Positions 32,284-42,022 are shown, counted from the first letter of the stretch. The stretch is 64,000 nt of DNA from an uncultured Desulfovibrio sp. (GCF_944327235.1 NZ_CALVHE010000001.1:51114-115113); one strand, 5' to 3'. The notes: generated by a model not told the origin, from the sequence alone. Translations and numbers: made by a program.

Positions 32284-35200
32284 TCAGGCCCGGCAGGCTC
32301 CCCGATAGGGGCAGTGACCGCAACGCCCCGTCACAGGCTTGAAGGTCAGGCAATGCTCCATGTGCCAGATCACCAGACCAAGCAGCTCGCGGCAGCGCTG
32401 CAGGGCCACGGCATGATCTTCATCATTGTCCCACGGACCGCTGAACAAGGGGGATTCGCCCCCCTTTTCGTACAGCTCCACCAGACAGGCATTCTCCACT
32501 CGTTCCTTGGGCCGCAATGCGGCCAACAGGGGCACATAGCAGGGCAGTTGCAGACTGCGCACGCGCTCACGCACCACCGCCAGCAATGGTAAGGCATCGT
32601 CCGCATCCGCCGTGCCCGCCTCCGCCGCACGACGAAAATCATCCAGCTCCCGCCAGAACTCCTCGTCATCCCAGATCTGCGTATCTGCCCCGTGGACGCG
32701 CCCTGTCTTGTAATCAACGAGATGCAGGGCCTTGTCTCGACGGTCGATGCGGTCCGCCTGCCCCCGGAAGGCAAACTCGCGTCCTTCCCAGAGAAGCAAC
32801 CGGGTCTCCAGCGGCTCCTCCAGACCGACGATGGTCGTTTCCGGCTGTTCATCCAGATACTTCCGCAGACGATACGGTGCGGACAGCTCCAGCATGATGC
32901 GGCTCTCCGGCGGCAGGGCGTTCTCTCCTCCCAGTTCGGCAAGGGCCTGCGCCAGCAGCCCATCCAGATCCGCCTCCCGGAAATGCGCTGCGCTCACGTC
33001 TTTCCCGATATACGGCCTGTACAACTGCTCGAGCACGCGATGGATGACCTTGCCGACCAATGCATGATCATCCCCCTCGTTGACTTCCTCGGCCTCATGC
33101 AGGCGGCAGAGATAATGCCAGACGAAGCGCTTGGGACAGCCGAGGTAGACATCCAGCGCCGTGGGCGAAAGACGACCGTCCAAAAAACGTCGCATGGACT
33201 CCCGCAGGGCAGGGGAGTGGGCGATCTCCTGCGGCAGCGCTGTGGAGGGACGCGCCGCACAGGAGGGCGTACGCAAGGGATCCTCACCGGGCACGAGCAG
33301 ACGGCCGCGCCGCCGCTCTTCTCGCCAGATGAGCTGTTCCACAAAGCGACTGCGGCTTTTGCGGGCATCAAAGAGCGCCGAACGGGAAATGCCCTCCTGC
33401 CAGTAAAAGAAGACCTTGCGGGCTCCGGCGCACAGGCGGAACAGGGTATGTGCCGCCGCCCGTTCGCGCCGCCGCGCATCGGGCAGCCCCAGCTCCAGCC
33501 GCAGGCTGTCCGGCAGCAGGGGATCCTGCGCCGCGCTGCCGGGCAAACTTTCATCCGTGGCGTCCAGGATATGCAGATGATCAAAGTGCAGCAGGCGGGT
33601 CTCCAGCATACCCAGCACCTGCAGGCCGGTCAGGGGGACCGCCTCGAAGGGGATGCGCTCCTGCTGCATGATCTGCCGGGCAAACTGGAAAAGCTGCCGC
33701 GCCGTGAACGGCTCCCGGCTCAGGGCATTGTGCCGCAACACGGGCAGACAGTGTTCCCGCAGGCGGTACATGGCCTCGGCATCCAGCGGATAATGCGGCC
33801 ATATGTGCCTGCCGCGCTCCTGCAGGCAGGTGCACAGAGCCTCCAGCGCGTCGGCCAGTCCCTCACAGGTGCGCACGGCGGCAAAGGCCGCAAAAAGGAT
33901 ATGCGTCAGTTCGCGCAGAGCGCGTACCTCCTGCGGCGCAAGTCTGGCTTCCACAGGAGACAGGGCTTCTTCCAGCGTAAGGCTCCGACTCCCCTGACGG
34001 ATGGTTTCAGCCAGCAGGGCCAGCGGCTCCCGCAGAGAGGCGCGTTCCGTTCCCGCCACATCAGGAAGCTCCGCCGCATCATCCTGCTGCAACATGGCCA
34101 GATAGGGATGACGCAGGCATTCCAGCAGGCTCCGCCAGTAGTACCGGCCGTCCGCGCTGCATTCCTCCTGCGTACGGAAAAGACTTTCCAGCAGGCGGAA
34201 GAGCGGCGACCTCTCCAGCGGATATCCCATGGAGACGTTGACGTCCTTGCGCGGCAGATGATGCAGCACCGGCAAAAGCAGCCCGTTGTGCGTCAGCACC
34301 ACGGCCGTGGACGGCCCGGCAGGCTTCTGGTCCGCGACCCAGTGGATGGCCCCGGCATCCTCGCCGTCCGGGTCGTCCAGACGGGCGGCCTCTTCTTCGA
34401 CGGGCGGCATCTCCGCCAGCAGGGATTCACGCAGGGCCGCCAGCTGGGAATGCGCATCATAGCCGGCAAAAAAGTGGAATTCCGGATCGGGACCCTCCGT
34501 CGTGTCCGCCGCCTCCACAAGCGCAGCCCGCGCCTGCCAGCGCCGCAGCCAGCGGGAATGCTCCTCGCAGGCCCAATGCGGGCTACCCCCCAGAGCCAGC
34601 GCCGTATCGGTATGCAGACAGATGTCCGCGCCGGTTTCCCAGAGACGGCGGAGCAGCGTGTCCTCGGTGGGCGTCAGCAGGGCGAAGCCCGCCAGCAGCA
34701 CAGGCCGGTCGGGACGGGCCCGCAGGCTCTCCGGCACCTGTCCGCTGAGACGGGCCACCTCGCAGGCATCAAAGCCCGGCGTCGTCCAACCTCGTTCGCG
34801 CAACAGGTGGGCATATGCCTCCTGGATGCGCCCCAGTGCGGCAAGCAGAGCGGCCGCGGGCGGCGCCACTTCCCCTTCCATGTGGGCAATGTCGGCGGCA
34901 GTCACGCCGTACCCGAAAAGCTCGTCCAGCAAACCGGCCAGCCGTATGCCCCAGGGCAGGAACTCCTCCATCTCCATGCGGGAGAAACGCTCGGCAAGGC
35001 CGCTGTCCGTACGGGAAAGGCCCGTGACGCACTCGCGCAGCAGCGCCACCTGATCCAGACTGTTGGCCGTGTGCGAGGGAGGTTCGCCTGTCTGTTCCCG
35101 CCAGCGGCCCAGCAATTCGGTGAAAGTCAGCACCTTGGGCAGCAAGACCGGTCTGCCGTCCAGGGCATAGAGGTGCTGCAGATAACGCCACGGCCGGTTA

Positions 35201-35319
35201 TGCGGCACCACCAGCAGGGCCCGTCCGGGACAGCCGTCCGTACGGCGGGCGATGAATTCCTTGAGGGCTGGAAGGAAGGGCTTATGCCAGTCAAAAAGAG
35301 AAAAGGGCGTCCCGGACAT
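32284..35319 (-). CDS. addB: AddB-like helicase/nuclease subunit with a PD-(D/E)XK domain and Fe-S cysteines
   Basis: A 1011-residue partner of the AddA helicase, together processing double-strand breaks. The N-terminal ~650 residues resemble an inactivated UvrD-like helicase (ALLVVPHNRPWRYLQ, LLPKVLTFTELL). The C-terminal nuclease starts SPTALDVYLGCPKRFVWHYL and has LVGKVIHRVLEQLY, FRGQADRIDR and the catalytic VDYKTGRVHG. The first cysteine in YLGCP plus the final trio CGHCPYRGAC form the four-cysteine iron-sulfur staple of AddB and Cas4 nucleases. No intact Walker A is visible, as expected for many AddB-like proteins. It starts 2 bp after addA stops. Confidence 0.85.
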   Translation of the reverse strand: MSGTPFSLFDWHKPFLPALKEFIARRTDGCPGRALLVVPHNRPWRYLQHLYALDGRPVLLPKVLTFTELLGRWREQTGEPPSHTANSLDQVALLRECVTGLSRTDSGLAERFSRMEMEEFLPWGIRLAGLLDELFGYGVTAADIAHMEGEVAPPAAALLAALGRIQEAYAHLLRERGWTTPGFDACEVARLSGQVPESLRARPDRPVLLAGFALLTPTEDTLLRRLWETGADICLHTDTALALGGSPHWACEEHSRWLRRWQARAALVEAADTTEGPDPEFHFFAGYDAHSQLAALRESLLAEMPPVEEEAARLDDPDGEDAGAIHWVADQKPAGPSTAVVLTHNGLLLPVLHHLPRKDVNVSMGYPLERSPLFRLLESLFRTQEECSADGRYYWRSLLECLRHPYLAMLQQDDAAELPDVAGTERASLREPLALLAETIRQGSRSLTLEEALSPVEARLAPQEVRALRELTHILFAAFAAVRTCEGLADALEALCTCLQERGRHIWPHYPLDAEAMYRLREHCLPVLRHNALSREPFTARQLFQFARQIMQQERIPFEAVPLTGLQVLGMLETRLLHFDHLHILDATDESLPGSAAQDPLLPDSLRLELGLPDARRRERAAAHTLFRLCAGARKVFFYWQEGISRSALFDARKSRSRFVEQLIWREERRRGRLLVPGEDPLRTPSCAARPSTALPQEIAHSPALRESMRRFLDGRLSPTALDVYLGCPKRFVWHYLCRLHEAEEVNEGDDHALVGKVIHRVLEQLYRPYIGKDVSAAHFREADLDGLLAQALAELGGENALPPESRIMLELSAPYRLRKYLDEQPETTIVGLEEPLETRLLLWEGREFAFRGQADRIDRRDKALHLVDYKTGRVHGADTQIWDDEEFWRELDDFRRAAEAGTADADDALPLLAVVRERVRSLQLPCYVPLLAALRPKERVENACLVELYEKGGESPLFSGPWDNDEDHAVALQRCRELLGLVIWHMEHCLTFKPVTGRCGHCPYRGACRA

Positions 35320-35321
35320 GT

Positions 35322-38300
35322 CTACACCTCATGGCAGCAGGGAAAGACCTGCAGCAGATCCGCCAGCAGTTCCGTGGCGTCCGACAGTTCCACCCGCCGG
35401 AAGCGTCGCTCATCCAGATAGACGAGCAGTCCCGTTGCCGGCAGTCCCTGCGGCAGACAGCCCAGATAGCCACGCAGCTGCGCCGCATGTCCCGCCTCCG
35501 GCCTGCCGCTCTTGAACTCCAGCACCAGATACCGCCGTCTGCCCGGAACGACCAGATCCGCACGTCCGGCCCGCAGACCGTCGCGTCCGGGCACGAGCAG
35601 CCCCTGTTCCGCGTGTCCTCGACCCAGCCAGTCCATGAGCAGAGGCTGTCCCGCCACCCAGCCGAGAGCGGACAGGACGCCCTGACGCAAATCCTCATCC
35701 TCCGGTACGGCCCGTGGAAAGGTTTCCCTCCCGCGCCGCCATGCCGCTGCCGCCAGACTTTCGGCGCTGTCGCCTGCTGCGGCGGCAAGATGCTCAAGGC
35801 AGTGGTGCAGGAACTCTCCCCGGTCCTGGGGACGGAAGGAAGTCCCCAGCGGATTGCGGAAGATCTTGAGCGCGGGCAGCCACTGCATGGGCCGCCACGG
35901 CAGTTCGTCGCTGTCGGAAAGCGGCGAGGCTGCCGTCTCGTATGGCGCTACGGCCTCCTCGGATGATCCCGCCTCTTCGTCGATGCCGGACGTCTCCGCC
36001 GCCGGTGCCGGGGCCGGGAGACGTCCTTCCGCATAGGGGACATCGAACCCGGCCAGCTCCCAGAGACGGTCCAAGCCCGCCGTGACGCTGCCGCGCGATG
36101 ACGGCGCGAGCGGCGTGCGGATGATGTGCAACTCCTCGCAGGCGCGGGTAAAGGCCACATAGAGCTGATTGAGACGCTCCACGCCCTGACGCACATATTC
36201 ATTGTAATAGGGTTCGCCCATTTTGGCTCGTGCTCGACAGACGACGCGCACATCGCCCACGTTCATGGGCAGCATCTTGTCCACCTGGAGCGACATGCCG
36301 GTACCGGGCAGGATGACCACCGGGGCCTGCAGGCCCTTGGACTTGTGTATGGTCATGACGCGCACGGCATCCAGATTTTCCGGTGCGGGCACTTTCTCTT
36401 CCTGCCCCTTTCGATCCCAGTGGTACAGGAAGGCCGCCGGAGAAGCCAGACCGTTTTCCTCGGCGGAGGAGAGCACTTCCATGAAGCAGCGCAAAAAGAC
36501 CGCCGCGTCGGGAAACCGTTCGCGAGCCTGGAGGCGTTCGCACCATTCCATCAGAGTGTCGTAGGGCGTCATGAGACCGGCTCGTCCGAGGAAGGGCGCC
36601 AGAAAATATTCCCAGATGTCCGGGCGAAACTCCCGGAAAGCCTGCCAGAGCGGACGCTGCCTGCGGGCATGGGCGGCTCTCCAGTCATGCAGCGCCTGCG
36701 GGTCAAGGCGGAATGCGGGGTGTCCGGCCAGCAGCGCACCGTGCAGCACAGTCCATAAGGCCACATCATCTTCGGGCCGGTCCAGAAAACGCAGGAAGGC
36801 CACCAGTTGCAAGATGAGCGGATGTTCCGCCAGCAAAAGGCTGTTCTCCGTGATGACGGGGATGCCGTCCTCCATGAGCAGTTCGGCATAATCGTGGGCC
36901 AGCTCGTTGGTGGTCACCAGCACGAGCACATCCGACCAGCGACGGCGCGATCCCGTCTCCCGCACGAGATGCAGCAGGCTTTCCCCTACCGCCTGCCGCC
37001 CTTCGGCGGCATGGAGGATCTCCCCGGCATCCGCCACGTCGTACACCCGCACAAAGCCGCCGGGAGCGACCGGCTCCGGCAGACGCTGCACGGCATCGGC
37101 ATACGCGCCCGTCACGGCGGCAACGCCTTCTTCCAGCAGCTCGGCGGGAACGCTCTTGCCCAGGATGGCCGTCAGCACCTCCCGTGCCGTCTCATGATCG
37201 GTCAGACGGGAGAACAGGCGATTGTTGTGTTCCACGATGACCTGACGGCTGCGCCGGTTGCAGGGCAGGGATTCCTGACGACAGCCCTCGGCCATGTCCA
37301 GCAGTTCCACATCTTGCGCCAATTCATCAAAAAGGCGGGTATCACCGCCGCGCCAGCCGTAAATAGCCTGCTTGACGTCCCCCACCCAGGTCAGCGTCCC
37401 GCCCTGGGAAAGCGCTTCCCCCACCAGCGGATGCATGGCCTGCCATTGCTGGCGGCTGGTATCCTGAAATTCGTCGAGCATGAAATGTCGCAGGCGGCTG
37501 CCCAGACGGCAGAGGGCTTCCGGCACGCCGAACTCCCCGGACAGCGCCTCTCTGGCCTTGATCGGGATGAGTACCGCCGGGATATTGCCGTCCCGGCGGC
37601 TGTCGGCGGCGAAATCCTCGCACAGCATCTGGGCAAGACGTACGGTTTGAGCGGATTTGCGCGCTTCTGCCAGGATGGCAAGATCGCGGATCGCCTCATT
37701 GGCTGTCTGCCACAACCTTTTCCAGGCCGCTGTCAGCGAATCGGGGCAGGCACTGCCTTTATTGAGGATCTCCTTGTCCGGCTCGGTGAAGTAGGAGCTC
37801 GTCATAAAGCCCGCGTCCCCGGCAGCGACCTTTTCGCAAGCCTGCTTCGCATAGAGCTTGAGCTTGATGCCGCTGCCCCGGCCTTCCTCAAGGAAGACTT
37901 CGGCCGCCGTACGACAGGCCGTCCAGATGCGTTCTTCCTCCGCGTCGATGGCCGACGGCGGACTGAGACGGGAAAAACTCCCGTCCAGAAAGCCGTCCCA
38001 GAGGGAACGCAGTTCCTCCACAAGGTGCGCGCCCGCCACAAAACCCTTCCTGTCCGCCTGAAAGATCAGCCCGGCGTACGCATCGCGCAGCATGGCCAGC
38101 TTGTCCGCGTCCCCGTGCCAGGCCTCGTCTATGAGCCTGTCCAGACGGGGCTGCATGGCTTCGCCGCTGGCAAAGACGGGCTGGAAGTCCGGCGGCAGGC
38201 CGAGATCCAGCGCCGCGGCCCGCACGATACGATGCAACAGGCTGTCGATGGTGCGGATGTTGAGCGAAGAAAGATCGCGCAGGATGACGTCCAGCCAGCG

Positions 38301-38612
38301 GACGGCCGCGTGCGGCTGCAGCGGGATGTCCTGTGCCGTATTGCCCAGAGCCACGTTTTTCAGTTCCCTGATGACGCGATCGCGCATTTCCGTGGCTGCG
38401 GCATTGGTGAAGGTGATGGCGAGGATCTCCCCCCAGTGCGCGGGGCCGTCATGACGCATCAGGCAGGCGGCCCCCGATCCGGCGGCATTTGCCTCGCATT
38501 GGGCAAGCCGGTTCAGAAAAAGACGCGTCAGGGTATAGGTCTTGCCTGAACCGGCGGATGCCTTGATCTGGAGCATACGCTGCCGGGAACGCAGGGCGGC
38601 GGCAATATCCAT
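35322..38612 (-). CDS. addA: AddA-like UvrD-family helicase-nuclease
   Basis: A 1096-residue superfamily 1A helicase with a C-terminal nuclease. Walker A is KASAGSGKT (residues 17-25); other helicase motifs are LAITFTNAAATEMRDRV (Ia), MLDEFQDTS (II), WVGDVKQAIYGWRGGD (III), VMTIHKSKGLQAPVVILPG (V) and LNQLYVAFTRACEELHI (VI). The PD-(D/E)XK domain near the end has GRADLVVPGRRRYLVLEFKSG, with Asp and EFK as catalytic residues. Recognition of a Chi-like site is known for AddAB but cannot be inferred here. ATG 38612 lacks a clear ribosome-binding site, suggesting coupling to pfkA, whose stop is 11 bp upstream. Confidence 0.88.
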   Translation of the reverse strand: MDIAAALRSRQRMLQIKASAGSGKTYTLTRLFLNRLAQCEANAAGSGAACLMRHDGPAHWGEILAITFTNAAATEMRDRVIRELKNVALGNTAQDIPLQPHAAVRWLDVILRDLSSLNIRTIDSLLHRIVRAAALDLGLPPDFQPVFASGEAMQPRLDRLIDEAWHGDADKLAMLRDAYAGLIFQADRKGFVAGAHLVEELRSLWDGFLDGSFSRLSPPSAIDAEEERIWTACRTAAEVFLEEGRGSGIKLKLYAKQACEKVAAGDAGFMTSSYFTEPDKEILNKGSACPDSLTAAWKRLWQTANEAIRDLAILAEARKSAQTVRLAQMLCEDFAADSRRDGNIPAVLIPIKAREALSGEFGVPEALCRLGSRLRHFMLDEFQDTSRQQWQAMHPLVGEALSQGGTLTWVGDVKQAIYGWRGGDTRLFDELAQDVELLDMAEGCRQESLPCNRRSRQVIVEHNNRLFSRLTDHETAREVLTAILGKSVPAELLEEGVAAVTGAYADAVQRLPEPVAPGGFVRVYDVADAGEILHAAEGRQAVGESLLHLVRETGSRRRWSDVLVLVTTNELAHDYAELLMEDGIPVITENSLLLAEHPLILQLVAFLRFLDRPEDDVALWTVLHGALLAGHPAFRLDPQALHDWRAAHARRQRPLWQAFREFRPDIWEYFLAPFLGRAGLMTPYDTLMEWCERLQARERFPDAAVFLRCFMEVLSSAEENGLASPAAFLYHWDRKGQEEKVPAPENLDAVRVMTIHKSKGLQAPVVILPGTGMSLQVDKMLPMNVGDVRVVCRARAKMGEPYYNEYVRQGVERLNQLYVAFTRACEELHIIRTPLAPSSRGSVTAGLDRLWELAGFDVPYAEGRLPAPAPAAETSGIDEEAGSSEEAVAPYETAASPLSDSDELPWRPMQWLPALKIFRNPLGTSFRPQDRGEFLHHCLEHLAAAAGDSAESLAAAAWRRGRETFPRAVPEDEDLRQGVLSALGWVAGQPLLMDWLGRGHAEQGLLVPGRDGLRAGRADLVVPGRRRYLVLEFKSGRPEAGHAAQLRGYLGCLPQGLPATGLLVYLDERRFRRVELSDATELLADLLQVFPCCHEV

Positions 38613-38623
38613 GTCGTCAAGCC

Positions 38624-39988
38624 CTATGCCTGCTCCGACGGCAGCATACCGGCAAGCATCCCCTGACCAGTGGACTCCAGCACGGCCCTCCAGAGATCGG
38701 AAGCGATGTTGAGCTTGCGACGCTTGGCCGTCACCAGCGGCAGCGGCAGGTGCACGAACTTGTCCTGCAGGCGGCCCACCACCATCTCCGTGCGACCGGC
38801 CATGGCGGCATGGACGGCATACTGGCCCAGAAAACCGCAGTACACCTTGTCATTGGGCGTGGCGGGCACGGAGCGGATGATGTAGCTGGGGTCAATGAAC
38901 TTGAGCGTATGCGGCACCCCGCGCTCCCCAAGATAACGCCTGATCTCCTGTTGCAGCAGGGTGGCGATGTCCCCCAGCACAGGATTGCCCGATATGTCCG
39001 TTTCGCCGCGCTGATCCAGCAGATGCTGCCCGGCGCCCTCGGCCACCACGATGACGGCATGATGCCGCGCCGCGAGCCGCTGTTCCAAGGCGGGCAGCAG
39101 GCCGCCTTGGCCTTCCAGCCGGAAGGGGGCCTCCGGCACGAGCACGAAATTCACTTCCTTGAGGGCCAGTGCGGCACGCGCCGCGATAAAGCCCGACTCG
39201 CGCCCCATGAGCTTCACCAGGCCGACGCCGTTATGCACGCCGCAGGCCTCGGTATGGGCGCACTGTATGGCTTCCGTGGCCTTGGATACGGCGGTCTCGA
39301 AACCGAAGGACTGGGCAATGAAGTTGATGTCGTTGTCGATGGTCTTGGGGATGCCGATGACGGCAAGCTTGAGACCGCGCGAGGAGACTTCGGTGGCGAT
39401 GGCCTGTGCCGCCTTCATGGAACCGTCGCCGCCGATGACGAACAGGATGTTCACATTGTTGCGCTCCAGCATGTCCACGATCTCTTCTGGGGACTGCGGC
39501 CCGCGCGAAGTCCCCAGGATGGTCCCCCCGAAACGATGGATATCGCTCACGCGCTGCGGCGTCAGCTCGGCCACCGTATGGCCGTAACGGGAAATGAAGC
39601 CTTCCAGACCGTAACGGATGCCGAGGACGGACGGCACGTCATAGGCGTGATAGGCTTCCAGCACGATGGAGCGGATAACGTCGTTGAGCCCCGGACAGAG
39701 CCCGCCGCAGGTGACGATGGCGCATTTGGCCCGACGAGGATCGAAATAGAGCTTGCGCCGCGGCCCGGCCGCCTCGAAGCAGAGGCAGACCGGGTCGTCG
39801 AAATCGTCGCAGAGCTCTCTGTCCACATAGATGGGGATGCGCCGGTCGTCGGCCCAGGCCCGGAAGGGCAGGGGGGAATCCAGCTTGGCCGGGCCGAGCA
39901 GCCGGATGTCGGTCGCTATGCCGTTATATTCCCTGTGACAGACGGACAGCATGGGCTGTGACGCGTCGTCCATGTGCTGCTGCGACAT
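38624..39988 (-). CDS. pfkA: 6-phosphofructokinase, long (group III/'X clade') type
   Basis: A 454-residue PFK, longer than the 320-residue E. coli enzyme by an N-terminal extension of about 85 residues. Substrate motifs: CGGLCPGLNDVIR (about 94-106), GGDGSMKAA (186-194) and PKTIDND (214-220). The Gly in GGDGS predicts ATP as phosphoryl donor, while Lys215 in KTIDND is what pyrophosphate enzymes have; this mixed pair is typical of ATP-dependent PFKs of trypanosomes, plants and spirochaetes. AAGGAGAGG precedes ATG 39988. It is followed by addA after 11 bp, an odd pairing of glycolysis with DNA repair. A 52-bp palindrome lies 28 bp upstream. Confidence 0.9.
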   Translation of the reverse strand: MSQQHMDDASQPMLSVCHREYNGIATDIRLLGPAKLDSPLPFRAWADDRRIPIYVDRELCDDFDDPVCLCFEAAGPRRKLYFDPRRAKCAIVTCGGLCPGLNDVIRSIVLEAYHAYDVPSVLGIRYGLEGFISRYGHTVAELTPQRVSDIHRFGGTILGTSRGPQSPEEIVDMLERNNVNILFVIGGDGSMKAAQAIATEVSSRGLKLAVIGIPKTIDNDINFIAQSFGFETAVSKATEAIQCAHTEACGVHNGVGLVKLMGRESGFIAARAALALKEVNFVLVPEAPFRLEGQGGLLPALEQRLAARHHAVIVVAEGAGQHLLDQRGETDISGNPVLGDIATLLQQEIRRYLGERGVPHTLKFIDPSYIIRSVPATPNDKVYCGFLGQYAVHAAMAGRTEMVVGRLQDKFVHLPLPLVTAKRRKLNIASDLWRAVLESTGQGMLAGMLPSEQA

Positions 39989-40015
39989 GTTTTCCTCTCC
40001 TTGTTCATTGCTTTG

Positions 40016-40067
40016 TTGGGGGGAAGGGGAACCCCTCCAGCGCTGGAGGGGTTCCCCTTCCCCCCAA
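40016..40067. repeat. 52-bp perfect palindrome upstream of pfkA
   Basis: Each 26-base arm (TTGGGGGGAAGGGGAACCCC plus TCCAGC) is an exact reverse complement of the other with no loop, centred between 40041 and 40042. Similar G-rich and C-rich blocks occur in family B repeats (for example 15296-15310), so it is probably a B-type element core. Confidence 0.95.
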
Positions 40068-40185
40068 GCCCCCTATCCCTTACCCCAGCGCGCTTTTGTC
40101 AGGGAAAGAAACAGGAACGCGGGGCTACCCCCCGTCCCGCAAAACACGCGGGGGATGGACGGCTGGTCTCCCTTATCCATTGAGA
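40068..40185 (+). repeat. Family B remnant next to the palindrome
   Basis: CCCCCTATCCCTTACCCCAG, then CGCGCTTTTGTCAGGGAAAG matches the middle of the family B copy at 46327 (CCCATCCCTTCCCCAACGCG, CTTTTACCAAGGAAGAGTC). The AT-rich terminus is absent. It lies between the HD gene stop and the palindrome. Confidence 0.55.
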
Positions 40186-40198
40186 GCAGTGTTACGCC

Positions 40199-40756
40199 CT
40201 ATGCGCCCGGCTGCGCGGCGTCATGCTCCGCCTTCATGGCGGCGATGACCAGCGTGAGGAAGGCGTCCAGCTCCAGACCGATCTTTTCACATTCCCGGAT
40301 ATTGTCCCGGTTGACGCTGGCGGCAAAGGCCTTGTCCTTCATCTTTTTCTTGATGCTCTTGCTTTCCATGCCCTCGTAGCCTGTGGGCCGCATGAGGGCC
40401 GCGGCGCCGACCAGACCGGTGACGGTCTCCGCACAGCGCAGGGCATAGTCCAGCCGGCTTTGCGGCATGACGCCCGTCATTTCTCCGTTATGTGCCCGGA
40501 TGGCCGTAAGGGCTTCCTCCGGCAGTCTGTCCGCAAGCAGCTCGGCAGCCGCAAGCCCATGCCGCTGCGGTTCGTGCATGGTGGCGGGATAATCCACATC
40601 ATGCAGCAGGCCCGTAAGCGCCCAGAGCTGTTCATCCTCGCCAAAGTGGCGGGCCAGCGCGGCCATGACCGCCGCCGACGCCGTACTGTGCTGCAACAGC
40701 CCGCCTTCCACACCATTTTCCGCCAGCAAAGCCAGCGCATCCTTATGGGATATCAT
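40199..40756 (-). CDS. HD-domain (HDIG) hydrolase
   Basis: A 185-residue protein with an HD metal-dependent phosphohydrolase fold: LLQHSTASAAVMAAL (first His), LTGLLHDVDYP (HD pair, about residue 50) and RAHNGEMTG (third His). The second half ends with ESKSIKKKMKDKAFAASVNRDNI, typical of a group of small HDIG proteins. The substrate is unknown. GAGG nine bases upstream favours ATG 40756 over a TTG at 40774. It is upstream of pfkA on the same strand but separated by 210 bp including the palindrome. Confidence 0.82.
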   Translation of the reverse strand: MISHKDALALLAENGVEGGLLQHSTASAAVMAALARHFGEDEQLWALTGLLHDVDYPATMHEPQRHGLAAAELLADRLPEEALTAIRAHNGEMTGVMPQSRLDYALRCAETVTGLVGAAALMRPTGYEGMESKSIKKKMKDKAFAASVNRDNIRECEKIGLELDAFLTLVIAAMKAEHDAAQPGA

Positions 40757-40906
40757 GAGTGCATACCTCGTCAAAGAAAAGTGTCTTTAGCCTATGTCAG
40801 GCGGAAGCGCTTGGCAAGGGAGGAGCGTCCCGTGTTGACAGCGCACGGAATATGTCGGAAAAGCACTGTTTGTCGTCATGATTTCTTCACGAGGTTCCGT
40901 ATCGCC

Positions 40907-42022
40907 ATGCCCCTTTATGGCCTGAAATTCCGTACGCTCGGTCAGACGAGCTACCATTCCGGCCCGGATTCGCTACGCCCCGGCGACTATGTGATCATCG
41001 CCGCGGAGCAGGGCGAGGCTCTGGCCGAGGTCGTCTCCGGGCCGCATGAAAGCCTGCCCGCGCCCTATGCCGACGCCTCTCAGGACATCCTGCGTCCGGC
41101 CACGGCGGAGGACAGGGAACGCGCCCGCAGCAACGCCGTCCTGGCGCAGGAGGCCGCCGCCTTCTGCCGTCAGTGCATCCGGCAGCGCCGTCTGGACATG
41201 AAACTTGTGGAAGTGGAAGTCTATTTTGACCGCAGCAAGTTCATCTTTTACTTTACCGCTCCGGCACGCATCGACTTCAGGGAACTGGTAAAGGATCTGG
41301 TGCGCGAGTACCGCGCCCGCATCGAACTGCGCCAGATCGGCGTACGCCACGAAACGCAGATGGTGGGCGCAGTCGGCAACTGCGGCATGGTCTGCTGCTG
41401 CCGCCGCTACCTGCGCAAGTTCGCGCCGGTGACCATCCGCATGGCCAAGGAGCAGAACCTTTTCCTCAATCCGGCCAAGATCTCCGGCATCTGCGGACGC
41501 CTCCTGTGCTGCCTTGCCTACGAACAGGAGAACTACGACCGCTTCCACCGCAATTGTCCTCGTCTGGGCAAGAAGTACCAGACCACGCAGGGCGGCATGA
41601 AGGTCCTGCGGGCCAACATGTTCCGCAACTCCCTGTCCGTCCTCAATGAGAACAACGAAGAACTTGAACTGACGCTTGAAGAATGGCAGGCCCTTGAGCC
41701 GCATCGTCCCGAAGCGCCGCAGCAGCAGGGGACTGGGCAGAACAAGACGCAGGCCAAGCCGTCGGCCTCTCCCGCCGCGGACGGTATGCTCATCGTTTCC
41801 GCCACGCCGGACACCATCGACGACGATCTGTCCCGCTTCCATGACCTGCTGCCGGAGGCGGAAGGCGATCTGGACACGCTGCCGGACAATGTCGTGGGGC
41901 AGGAAAACGGCACGGGCCAGACGGCGGGACAGGGCGAAGGCGGCAAGGCCCGTCGCAAGCGCCGCCGCAAACCGGCCGCCCGCGGCACAGATGACGGCGG
42001 CCCTTCTACCGAACAACCGTAA
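40907..42022 (+). CDS. PSP1-domain protein (YaaT/RicT-like)
   Basis: A 371-residue protein. Residues 1-225 are the PSP1 region: GDYVIIAAEQGEALAEVV, FYFTAPARIDFRELVKDLVREYRARIELRQIGVRHE, and a cysteine-rich segment GNCGMVCCCRRYLRKF and ISGICGRLLCCLAYE, which in Bacillus RicT helps to bind 4Fe-4S clusters of the RicAFT complex, an RNase Y cofactor. The C-terminal 130 residues are disordered with a basic GGKARRKRRRKPAARG tail. GAGG lies 11 bases before ATG 40907. It is followed by metG after 11 bp, a common arrangement in this family. Confidence 0.88.
   Translation: MPLYGLKFRTLGQTSYHSGPDSLRPGDYVIIAAEQGEALAEVVSGPHESLPAPYADASQDILRPATAEDRERARSNAVLAQEAAAFCRQCIRQRRLDMKLVEVEVYFDRSKFIFYFTAPARIDFRELVKDLVREYRARIELRQIGVRHETQMVGAVGNCGMVCCCRRYLRKFAPVTIRMAKEQNLFLNPAKISGICGRLLCCLAYEQENYDRFHRNCPRLGKKYQTTQGGMKVLRANMFRNSLSVLNENNEELELTLEEWQALEPHRPEAPQQQGTGQNKTQAKPSASPAADGMLIVSATPDTIDDDLSRFHDLLPEAEGDLDTLPDNVVGQENGTGQTAGQGEGGKARRKRRRKPAARGTDDGGPSTEQP

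Noticed and set aside
32692..35421. 909-codon plus-strand frame
   Set aside because: Antisense shadow of the addB gene; histidine/glutamine-rich translation without domains.
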